The notes under the pieces are model-generated. The model saw only the letters and a program-made list of their open reading frames with translations, was not told the DNA's origin and ran no database searches. Source: Fidelibacterota bacterium (lineage in GTDB: Bacteria > Fidelibacterota > Fidelibacteria > Fidelibacterales > Fidelibacteraceae). Taken from it: a DNA stretch of 6,553 nt. The DNA lies in contig JAOZRH010000113.1 in assembly GCA_029931905.1 (NCBI GenBank), positions 1-6,553 of the forward strand, written 5' to 3'. Positions 1-4,670 of the stretch are shown in pieces; position 1 is the stretch's first letter; every line of letters starts with the position of its first letter. The translations under genes were made by a program, and so were the position numbers.

Positions 1-531
1 AATGATTTTCTCTCGACTTAAAATTTCGTCAATTTTATTGTTTAACAATTCAGAGGTCTTTTTCTTACCAGTAGAAGTATTAGTATCAGTCTTTTCTTCA
101 ACTATATCTAAGATTCTATTATAAACTAAATTTTCTTTTGTTCTTTCTCTAACAACTTTATTGATTTGAATTTGTGCTTCCAAATTGATGTTTTTAATTT
201 CTCTTTTATCTTTACATTTTTCTTCATGCTGTTCAGTAAATGGTACATTTGCCTTTACAGGAAGTTTTTCTAATAAATATTGGTCACGTTTAATTCTTTT
301 AATTAGTGGAGCAGCTGGACGAAATTTGAATCGAACAACATTAGAATTAATTCGACTCGAATATGTTACAAATGCTATAAATTTACCAAGACCAGAAATA
401 GGACAAGCACCATCTCTAAATACTTTATCTAAAATTTCTTGAAATAAAGAATTTATGAATGTTTTAATATCAATTTCCGGATATTTCCGTTTTAAATTTT
501 GTTCTACATCTTCTGGTATTTTAATCGGCAT
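1..531 (-). CDS. HU/IHF-like DNA-binding protein with C-terminal extension (3' end off the window)
   Basis: The frame is open from an ATG at 531 to the left edge: 177 codons without a stop, C terminus missing. Residues about 22-80 resemble the HU/IHF fold. A helix (FINSLFQEILDKVF, about 25-38) leads into DGACPISGLGKF (40-51), which matches the HU pattern of a buried strand followed by GFGxF. A short arm follows, then VVRFKFRPAAPLIKRI (65-80), like the closing VxFxPxxxLKxxI strand and helix. HU proteins are about 90 aa, so the lysine/glutamate-rich segment from about 95 onward is an addition, probably helical or coiled-coil. HU-family proteins bind and bend DNA, so a role in phage DNA organisation or packaging is plausible but inferred. 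A GGAG ribosome-binding site lies 9 nt before the ATG, and the gap to the upstream gene's stop is only 17 nt, so the two are probably co-transcribed. The assignment rests on motif reading only. Confidence 0.62.
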   Translation of the reverse strand, partial: MPIKIPEDVEQNLKRKYPEIDIKTFINSLFQEILDKVFRDGACPISGLGKFIAFVTYSSRINSNVVRFKFRPAAPLIKRIKRDQYLLEKLPVKANVPFTEQHEEKCKDKREIKNINLEAQIQINKVVRERTKENLVYNRILDIVEEKTDTNTSTGKKKTSELLNNKIDEILSREKII

Positions 532-548
532 TTTTAATCTCTCCGCCG

Positions 549-854
549 TTAAATTAAAAGCTCACAAAATTTTTCATTATTACCAATTTTTATATTATGA
601 CATAAAGGCATTAAACATGCCACATTTTTTTTAATGTATCGAACATCAATATTTTCAGAATAATCTGATAATACTTTAATAATAAAATCGTCACTATTTT
701 TATCACAATTAATAGGTACATAATAAATTCTTCCGTGCATCATTTTTAATTCATTTTCTATAATGCAACACACACTCTTTTCTCCAGTTGCAGTTAATTT
801 GTATTGAATTTTTTGTCCATCTTTAAAGTTTGTTTTCACATCTATTTTTTCCAC
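549..854 (-). CDS. Hypothetical protein, 101 aa, GTG start
   Basis: I do not recognise this protein. It is 101 aa with six cysteines (including a CC pair at 29-30) and no obvious membrane segment or signal peptide. The N-terminal part alternates charged and beta-prone residues, and the C-terminal part contains ACLMPLCHNIKIG. The start used here is GTG at 854. An AGGAGA ribosome-binding site overlaps the stop region of the upstream gene, with 11 nt between GGAG and GTG. Two ATC codons sit directly before the GTG in frame at better spacing (855-860), so a start two codons earlier is possible, given the apparent ATC start at 6313. The gene lies between the SWIM-like gene (19-nt gap) and the HU-like gene (17-nt gap), so it is probably part of one operon. 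Confidence 0.7.
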   Translation of the reverse strand: MEKIDVKTNFKDGQKIQYKLTATGEKSVCCIIENELKMMHGRIYYVPINCDKNSDDFIIKVLSDYSENIDVRYIKKNVACLMPLCHNIKIGNNEKFCELLI

Positions 855-873
855 GATGATTAAATCTCCTTTT

Positions 874-1455
874 CTACTTTATAAGATTTTTAAGATGCAT
901 TTGTTCACGCATTCTTTTTAACATTTTTGCTCGTTCCATCATTTGATATGGATCTCTTGGATTATAATTCATCATTGATACTTGCATTGTCAGAAACATA
1001 TATTGTCTCTGTAACATGACATTTGGAATTAAACCAAAATTTTTAATACTTTTTTTACCCCAACAATGGCGTGCTAATGCTATAATATGTTTGCAACCAC
1101 TTGGTAGTTGATAAATATTTTTTTTTCTTGGTTTATGCATCATTATATTGTATTTGAAATATTCTTCTTCTAATAATGCATTCACCTTTAATAAAGCTCC
1201 AGCGAATTCATACTTAAAACTTTCACACGAACATAATATTTTAACTGGATAGTATAAATTTAGATTTTCTTTTCCATTTTTATGAACTTTTATTTTTGGT
1301 CCATATTGATTTCTTTGTGAAGTACACACACCTCCTAAGGTTAACAAATTATCGTTTTCTTCAACATTTGCTAATTGGAGGTTTACCTTTCTTATTTTTT
1401 CTTCCCGTTTACTATACATTCCTGGGAACTTTAATATATCACTAAAATTAAACAT
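874..1455 (-). CDS. SWIM-type zinc-finger-like protein, 193 aa
   Basis: This is an ATG-started protein with AGGAGAG upstream (11 nt from GGAG to ATG). The notable feature is CSC at residues 75-77 followed by CKH at 121-123. Together they make a CxC...CxH arrangement, which is the zinc-ligand signature of SWIM domains. The 43-residue spacer is longer than in typical SWIM fingers. The flanks fit: CSCESFKYEF after the first pair is like the CxCxxFxxx strand, and CKHIIAL reads as the start of the helix that follows CxH in SWIM proteins. The C-terminal 40 residues are rich in methionine and charge (MMERAKMLKRMREQMHLK, about 172-189) and probably helical. SWIM domains bind DNA or protein partners. 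Whether this is a virion, packaging or DNA-processing protein cannot be decided here. The gene opens the left-hand transcription unit after the terminator at 1482-1516. Confidence 0.72.
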   Translation of the reverse strand: MFNFSDILKFPGMYSKREEKIRKVNLQLANVEENDNLLTLGGVCTSQRNQYGPKIKVHKNGKENLNLYYPVKILCSCESFKYEFAGALLKVNALLEEEYFKYNIMMHKPRKKNIYQLPSGCKHIIALARHCWGKKSIKNFGLIPNVMLQRQYMFLTMQVSMMNYNPRDPYQMMERAKMLKRMREQMHLKNLIK

Positions 1456-1481
1456 ATTTTTTGGCTCTCCTGATAATTATT

Positions 1482-1516
1482 TGAAAATATAAAAGGAGGA
1501 GGTATTACCTCCCCCT
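1482..1516 (-). terminator. Intrinsic terminator after the 11-codon reading frame
   Basis: On the minus strand AGGGGGAGGT pairs with ACCTCCTCCT around an AAT loop: ten base pairs including one G-U, over 1494-1516. It is followed by TTTTATATTTT. The same hairpin on the plus strand has an A-C mismatch, which supports minus-strand use. It separates the transglycosylase/micro-ORF unit from the SWIM-like gene, whose start is only about 27 nt further on, so some readthrough is possible. Confidence 0.72.
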
Positions 1517-1522
1517 ATTAGA

Positions 1523-1558
1523 TTATCTCCCAGTTATCGGATCAAGTTTTGGACCCAT
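1523..1558 (-). CDS. Possible 11-residue peptide gene
   Basis: This very short reading frame encodes MGPKLDPITGR followed by TAA. It is supported by context rather than homology. A run of six G (1567-1572, preceded by AAAA) lies 8 nt before the ATG at ribosome-binding distance. A hairpin precedes the frame, and a good terminator begins a few nucleotides after the stop. The surrounding region has no other gene. The peptide has no membrane segment. It could be a translated micropeptide, a leader peptide whose translation affects the following terminator and the SWIM-like gene, or chance. A chance 11-codon frame is not rare, so only the combination with the G-rich site and terminator makes it worth listing. 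Confidence 0.35.
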   Translation of the reverse strand: MGPKLDPITGR

Positions 1559-1586
1559 GATGTTTTCCCCCCTTTTAAGAAAATTT

Positions 1587-1620
1587 CTAAAGAGGAGGAT
1601 TTTCGGATCTCCCTCTTTAG
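1587..1620 (-). terminator. Long hairpin after the lytic transglycosylase gene
   Basis: On the minus strand the segment folds into a 14-bp stem (CTAAAGAGGGAGAT with ATCCTCCTCTTTAG) closed by a CCGAAA loop, with one G-U and one A-C position. It lies 36 nt after the transglycosylase stop. The downstream tract AAATTTTCTT is only moderately U-rich, so it may be a weak terminator, an mRNA 3'-end stabiliser or an RNA element. The pairing itself is unambiguous; its function is inferred. Confidence 0.55.
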
Positions 1621-1635
1621 ATTGTTCGTTTAATA

Positions 1636-1643
1636 TCTTTATA
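1636..1643 (-). promoter_or_regulatory. Candidate -10/late-type promoter motif TATAAAGA
   Basis: TTATAAAGA occurs 13 nt after the transglycosylase stop, and the exact nine bases recur at the head of the right-hand operon (6377-6385). In this window the exact octamer occurs only at these two places, both non-coding. There is no convincing -35 box, which would suit a T4-like late promoter (TATAAATA is the known T4 form). It would drive the hairpin and micro-ORF region. AT-rich DNA makes such octamers cheap, so confidence is low. Confidence 0.3.
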
Positions 1644-1656
1644 AAAACTTAGAATA

Positions 1657-2298
1657 TTAAATTTGAACATTGGTAGATGAAACCGGATATGTTTCATCTA
1701 AGAGGGTTAACTCTCCAATATTTCGATAAATGTCAGAGATATATTTTTTGTTATCTGCGCCAACATAATGACGTAGAACCTTGTCCCAATCACCATTATG
1801 TTGATTGTGCATTTTTTTAATAATATAATCGACACACATTAGATTTGTTTTCCAATCAAACAAATCTCGTTGTTCGTGTGCGAGATTATTTTCTTGTAAA
1901 TCTTTTTTCCAAATAGACCATATAATTTGACCTAATCCTCTAGCATTTCCACTACTGACAGCAAGAGGATTGATACTGCTTTCTCGTTGTATTAAAGCCA
2001 GTGTAAAAATTGGGAATCTAACATTGCTGAAGATGAATTCAACGATGTCCTTACATTGATTATATGATATTTTTGAACTGTTCTTATAAGCCCAATCTAC
2101 AAATTTTGGATTGAGCTGTTTTTTACTCAGAATCATGATTTGTTTTTCACAATCCTGATTTTGTTTTTTTAAAAAATCAAACTGTTTATTCAATTCAGTA
2201 AACTTATTTTGTTTACTTTGAAATACTTGATCATACTCATATATAACAAAACCTTCAACTCCCATAATTATTAAACATATTATTAAAAAATATTTCAT
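1657..2298 (-). CDS. Membrane-anchored lytic transglycosylase (SLT/lysozyme-like fold), 213 aa
   Basis: The enzyme is predicted to cleave the MurNAc-GlcNAc bond of peptidoglycan. Residues 1-20 (MKYFLIICLIIMGVEGFVIY) form a hydrophobic signal anchor or uncleaved signal. Residues about 21-65 are polar and heptad-like (coiled-coil stalk). The catalytic domain covers about 80-195. RESSINPLAV holds the likely catalytic Glu106, and GNARGLGQI (117-125) matches the conserved GAxGLMQI motif of family 1 transglycosylases. HYVGADNKKYISDIY (177-191) corresponds to the YNxGxxxxxxY region, with Val in place of Asn. A lysis enzyme or a virion-associated wall-digesting enzyme are both possible; the N-terminal anchor favours export over incorporation in a tail. 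AGAGGT precedes the ATG at close spacing, and the gene follows the HTH gene by 28 nt. Domain assignment is strong; the precise role is inferred. Confidence 0.9.
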   Translation of the reverse strand: MKYFLIICLIIMGVEGFVIYEYDQVFQSKQNKFTELNKQFDFLKKQNQDCEKQIMILSKKQLNPKFVDWAYKNSSKISYNQCKDIVEFIFSNVRFPIFTLALIQRESSINPLAVSSGNARGLGQIIWSIWKKDLQENNLAHEQRDLFDWKTNLMCVDYIIKKMHNQHNGDWDKVLRHYVGADNKKYISDIYRNIGELTLLDETYPVSSTNVQI

Positions 2299-2326
2299 TT
2301 TGACCTCTTAAAAATAGCAAAGAATG

Positions 2327-2542
2327 TTATGAACATTCTGAATATGATTCAATAGATGGATCATTTTTTGGTACATTTCTATACCAAGCTCCACATTCTC
2401 CTAAAATTCTAAGAATGTAGATTCTATTATATATTGCAGAAGGTGATCTTTCTAGCACCTCTGCAATCTCATTAACAGGTACATCATTTCTCCATAAATC
2501 AAGAAGACGATTTTCTTCTTGATCTGTCCAATAGTTGATCAT
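2327..2542 (-). CDS. Small GcrA/Myb-like helix-turn-helix protein, 71 aa
   Basis: The N-terminal 45 residues match the pattern of GcrA-type and Myb/SANT-like small DNA-binding domains. WTDQEENRLLDLW (5-17) is a helix with two spaced tryptophans. VPVNEIAEVL (21-30) reads as helix 2 of an HTH, and RSPSAIYNRIYIL (32-44) as the recognition helix; the order WT.EE...L..LW....P..EIA..L.RS..A...R is typical. A C-terminal tail of about 25 polar residues with two cysteines follows. It probably binds DNA and may regulate phage or host transcription. The start is well supported, with GGAGGAG 6 nt upstream of ATG, just after the stop of the 84-aa gene (12-nt gap). Which of the related HTH families it belongs to cannot be settled by eye. 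Confidence 0.78.
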   Translation of the reverse strand: MINYWTDQEENRLLDLWRNDVPVNEIAEVLERSPSAIYNRIYILRILGECGAWYRNVPKNDPSIESYSECS

Positions 2543-2554
2543 AGTTTTCTCCTC

Positions 2555-2809
2555 CTATATTTGGGTTATTATTTTCTTTTGAAGATCATAAATAATTTCA
2601 TTGTAGTAATCATATTTTATAATGAAATTTAAAAAATCCTTTTCAGAAGTATGACAATCACCTATCCAACATTCTTCAACAAAATGATCAAATTCGATAC
2701 CATTAATCGAAATGTTTAGATTTGTTAAAATACGAAAATTCCAAAATCTACTTTCGTATTCGTATTGGAGAATATTAAGTTTTCGCATTAAAAATAATAT
2801 TTTTTTCAT
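2555..2809 (-). CDS. Hypothetical protein, 84 aa
   Basis: I do not recognise this protein. It starts with a short basic, hydrophobic stretch (MKKILFLMRKLNILQ) that is too brief and too interrupted for a confident signal peptide. An aromatic, acidic remainder follows (EYESRFWNF; EFDHFVEECWIGD; KYDYYNEIIYD). It is the first gene after the terminator at 2864-2899, with a candidate promoter motif about 28 nt upstream. AAAGG lies 12 nt before the ATG, a long spacing, so ribosome binding looks weak. The in-frame Met8 has no better site. Its stop is 12 nt from the start of the HTH gene, implying co-transcription. Confidence 0.72.
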   Translation of the reverse strand: MKKILFLMRKLNILQYEYESRFWNFRILTNLNISINGIEFDHFVEECWIGDCHTSEKDFLNFIIKYDYYNEIIYDLQKKIITQI

Positions 2810-2836
2810 AAAAACTCATTACCTTTGTGGTGGATT

Positions 2837-2844
2837 TCTTTATT
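2837..2844 (-). promoter_or_regulatory. Candidate promoter motif AATAAAGA
   Basis: TTAATAAAGAAAT on the minus strand differs by one base from the TATAAAGA motif at the other two unit heads. It lies between the terminator at 2864-2899 and the start of the 84-aa gene, where a promoter would be expected. No clear -35 box is present. The same octamer also occurs inside genes here, so this call depends on position. Confidence 0.25.
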
Positions 2845-2863
2845 AAAAAAATGAATAGAAAAT

Positions 2864-2899
2864 AGAAAAAACGGCGAGAACAGATTGATTCTCGCCGTT
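2864..2899 (-). terminator. Intrinsic terminator of the right-hand operon
   Basis: A perfect 11-bp GC-containing stem (AACGGCGAGAA with TTCTCGCCGTT, 2870-2880 and 2889-2899) with an 8-nt loop is followed on the minus strand by TTTTCTATTTTC. It lies 10 nt after the stop of the gene ending at 2910. The U-tract is only on the minus-strand side. In such AT-rich DNA this GC-rich stem is very distinct. Confidence 0.92.
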
Positions 2900-2909
2900 A
2901 AAATCATTT

Positions 2910-3242
2910 TTAAAAACCTTTTCTTGTATTGAATATTTTTCCATATTCATCTTGAATTTTATTAATTAAATTTGACACAGAATAACACTTGTATTTTAAA
3001 ATTTCAAGATCATCAAAATCCATATAAAGACCACGATCTCTTAATAAATCGTGTAAAAATATTTTTGCATCATCTAAATCAAAACCATTAACAATATCTA
3101 AATCCTGTTTGCTTCTGTATATTTTTTTCTCTAATGCTCCCAATTCATTTACATGGTTATAAAATCCATGACACTTCCAATGTACCAGATATAATTTTCG
3201 TTCAGTAGTCGCTTTTTGAACTATGATGGAAATATCATTCAT
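2910..3242 (-). CDS. Hypothetical protein, 110 aa, last gene of its operon
   Basis: I do not recognise this protein. The start chosen is ATG at 3242 because it overlaps the upstream gene's TGA as ATGA and has GGAGAGG upstream, though 13 nt away. An in-frame ATG at 3266 would add eight residues but has no ribosome-binding site. The protein begins with a beta-like stretch (NDISIIVQ), then a basic aromatic segment (KLYLVHWKCHGFYNHV). An acidic, helix-prone middle (GFDLDDAKIFLHDLLRDR) and a basic C terminus follow. There is no membrane segment. Co-translation with the upstream 118-aa orphan suggests that the two act together. Confidence 0.72.
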   Translation of the reverse strand: MNDISIIVQKATTERKLYLVHWKCHGFYNHVNELGALEKKIYRSKQDLDIVNGFDLDDAKIFLHDLLRDRGLYMDFDDLEILKYKCYSVSNLINKIQDEYGKIFNTRKGF

Positions 3243-3595
3243 AATAAATTTAAATCCTCTCCACATTTATCGATTTCATTTTCATCAACAAATTCCATTA
3301 TATCATTATGAATTTCTTTTAGAGTCCAAATTAATAATAATTGTATTAAATGATCAATTTGTAAAAAATCACAAAAATTATGATAACAACACAATATACT
3401 TGAAATTTGATCTAAAGTTATGTCTGTTATTTTTGTATTATTTAAATCAATTAATCTTTCATTATAATCATATGAAAAAATTAAATCTTTATGTTTATCT
3501 AACCGTTCTAGACCTTCTTTAATATCTGATTTATTAGCTCTAGGTACATAAATTCCTAAATTAATTTTTGGAAAAACAACATAACTACCCCACAT
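3239..3595 (-). CDS. Hypothetical protein, 118 aa
   Basis: I do not recognise this protein. The ATG at 3595 lies inside the end of the upstream coiled-coil gene (11-nt overlap), preceded by a weak GGAAAG. The sequence has an N-terminal hydrophobic/beta segment (YVVFPKINLGIYVP). A middle with SYDYNERLIDLNN and a cysteine-containing helix (ISSILCCYHNFCDFL, 65-79) follows, then HLIQLLLIWTLKEI (82-95) and a very acidic tail. The 82-95 helix is hydrophobic but short for a membrane span. It overlaps the next gene by the ATGA arrangement, so translational coupling is likely. Confidence 0.72.
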   Translation of the reverse strand: MWGSYVVFPKINLGIYVPRANKSDIKEGLERLDKHKDLIFSYDYNERLIDLNNTKITDITLDQISSILCCYHNFCDFLQIDHLIQLLLIWTLKEIHNDIMEFVDENEIDKCGEDLNLL

Positions 3596-3797
3596 TTTGA
3601 TTTCTTTCCATTTCTTTGAGTTTTTCTTCTGTCATTTTGATTCGGAGTTTAGCCATTTCTTTAATTTGACGTTGTATTAATCTCTTTTGTTCTAAATTAA
3701 TTTTTAGAGCATTTTCATTTTCTTCCATTAAACTGTTTAACATTTTTAAACCAGATTCGGTTGCATTAATAATAGCTATTATTGTCATAGGATCCAT
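3585..3797 (-). CDS. Small coiled-coil protein, 70 aa
   Basis: The protein begins MDPMTIIAIINATESGLKML, an opening seen in many small phage structural and accessory proteins (general impression, not homology). From about residue 24 to 66 it continues as an uninterrupted charged helix with heptad-like leucine, isoleucine and methionine spacing, ending MERNQNVG. The N-terminal 20 residues are amphipathic or mildly hydrophobic rather than a clear transmembrane segment. AGGAGAG lies 6 nt before the ATG, just behind the lipoprotein gene's stop (9-nt gap). A partner of the lipoprotein or a small oligomeric scaffold are possibilities, both inferred. Confidence 0.74.
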   Translation of the reverse strand: MDPMTIIAIINATESGLKMLNSLMEENENALKINLEQKRLIQRQIKEMAKLRIKMTEEKLKEMERNQNVG

Positions 3798-3806
3798 AGT
3801 TCTCTC

Positions 3807-4193
3807 CTATGAGGCAGTATTAATGATTAATTGTTCTCTCAAATTTTTTCGTAAAAATTCAATTTGGAGAATTAGTGTGTCTAAATCTTCTGGACGATTT
3901 CCACTTTTTTCCCATTCTATTACTTTATCGGTATATTTTTCGACTTCATTAACGTATTGAACAAAAGTTTTATCTATTTGATTTATTTCTTTTAATTCAT
4001 CATATGATTTAGCTTTGATTCTTAAAGCCTGAATTGCAGTATCAAAAGTTTGAATAGATTTAGTGTATTCGTCAACTTTTGTTTTAGCAAATGCTAGACT
4101 GTCAGGCGGCATACCAACTGTTTTGGTACAAGAATAACACATAAATGTTATACTTAGAAATAATAGTGTTAAAAGGTTTCTTTTTTGATTCAT
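3807..4193 (-). CDS. Predicted lipoprotein, 128 aa
   Basis: The N terminus has a basic n-region (NQKR), a hydrophobic core (LLTLLFLSITFMCY) and a cysteine at 22 preceded by Ser. This is a plausible type II signal peptide, although Cys at -3 is atypical for a lipobox. The mature part is mostly helical and polar, with probable amphipathic or coiled segments (DEYTKSIQTFDTAIQALRIK; VQYVNEVEKYTDKVIEW; DLDTLILQIEFLRKNL). Phage lipoproteins of this size include outer-membrane spanins (o-spanins) and superinfection-exclusion or surface proteins; nothing here distinguishes them. AGGAGA 6 nt before the ATG overlaps the upstream stop. It is sandwiched between a paralogous small-protein pair and a coiled-coil protein. 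Confidence 0.78.
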   Translation of the reverse strand: MNQKRNLLTLLFLSITFMCYSCTKTVGMPPDSLAFAKTKVDEYTKSIQTFDTAIQALRIKAKSYDELKEINQIDKTFVQYVNEVEKYTDKVIEWEKSGNRPEDLDTLILQIEFLRKNLREQLIINTAS

Positions 4194-4202
4194 AATATTC
4201 TC

Positions 4203-4448
4203 CTAGTGCTGTTCAAAAAATTGTTTTTTGAGTTCTTTTTTAATTTTTTCTTGATTAATTTTGCTAGCAAACAACCATTGTCCTTTTAAGGTATATTCTT
4301 TATTTTTTGTTTTGATAATGATAGAAATTCCGTTATCATCTATTGATGGGTACACAGTAATAGGTTCTAATTGTGGATATAATTCTAAAACAATTTTTTG
4401 GATTTTTTGTAAGCTGGTTTGATATGAGTTAATTTGGTCGTGGATCAT
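4203..4448 (-). CDS. Small protein, 81 aa, related to its upstream neighbour
   Basis: The protein has an N-terminal helix (YQTSLQKIQKIVLELYPQL) and a beta-rich centre (ITVYPSIDDNGISIIIKT, EYTLKGQWLF). A basic amphipathic C-terminal helix (KIKKELKKQFFEQ) follows. The block KI(V/I)xxxYPQLxxIxV is shared with the product of the adjacent upstream gene, and 14 bases around YPQL are identical in both genes, so they are probably a tandem duplication. Only 3 nt separate the upstream stop from this ATG, and there is no good Shine-Dalgarno sequence, so translation probably depends on coupling. The function is unknown. Confidence 0.72.
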   Translation of the reverse strand: MIHDQINSYQTSLQKIQKIVLELYPQLEPITVYPSIDDNGISIIIKTKNKEYTLKGQWLFASKINQEKIKKELKKQFFEQH

Positions 4449-4451
4449 AGA

Positions 4452-4670
4452 TCATAAATTATTAATAATTTGTTTTTGTATTTGATACCTAATATCTTGT
4501 ATATTAGGATTTTCAGGATCAATGTTTTTTAAAAAATAGTTTTTGACACAAATTTTGTTTTGAGAGTCCATGAATATTTGGTGAACCATTATTTTTTGAT
4601 TTATGTCCATGGTAACTCTAATATGTCCTAATTGTGGATATATTTTTGATATAATTTTTTCAAGGTTCAT
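4452..4670 (-). CDS. Small protein, 72 aa, paralogue of the next gene
   Basis: I chose the ATG at 4670, where it overlaps the TGA of the large upstream gene as ATGA. A TTG at 4682 would add four residues but lacks support. The protein opens with MNLEKIISKIYPQLGHIRV and continues with beta-prone segments (KIMVHQIFMD, KICVKNYFL). It ends in a helix (IQDIRYQIQKQIINNL). Its layout (helix, YPQL, beta sheet, C-terminal helix) and length mirror those of the 81-aa neighbour. The function is unknown; duplicated small genes in phages often encode accessory or anti-host factors, but nothing in the sequence shows that here. Confidence 0.7.
   Translation of the reverse strand: MNLEKIISKIYPQLGHIRVTMDINQKIMVHQIFMDSQNKICVKNYFLKNIDPENPNIQDIRYQIQKQIINNL

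Noticed and set aside
185..442. Plus-strand open frame of 85 codons
   Set aside because: It lies entirely opposite the HU-like gene, whose frame has recognisable motifs and a ribosome-binding site. The plus frame has none and its translation looks like a shadow.
2775..2819. Fourteen-codon frame starting in the leader of the 84-aa gene
   Set aside because: The AAAGG site is only 2 nt from this ATG, too close, and the frame stops inside the larger gene. It could act as a short overlapping leader but nothing supports it.
3243..3266. ATG at 3266 as start of the 110-aa protein
   Set aside because: It has no Shine-Dalgarno and would lengthen the overlap with the upstream gene to 28 nt. ATG at 3242 gives an ATGA overlap with GGAGAGG upstream.
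3223..3522. Plus-strand open frame of 99 codons
   Set aside because: It is antisense to the 118-aa orphan in a region where all gene junctions fit the minus strand. Its translation is leucine/tyrosine/isoleucine-rich low-complexity sequence.
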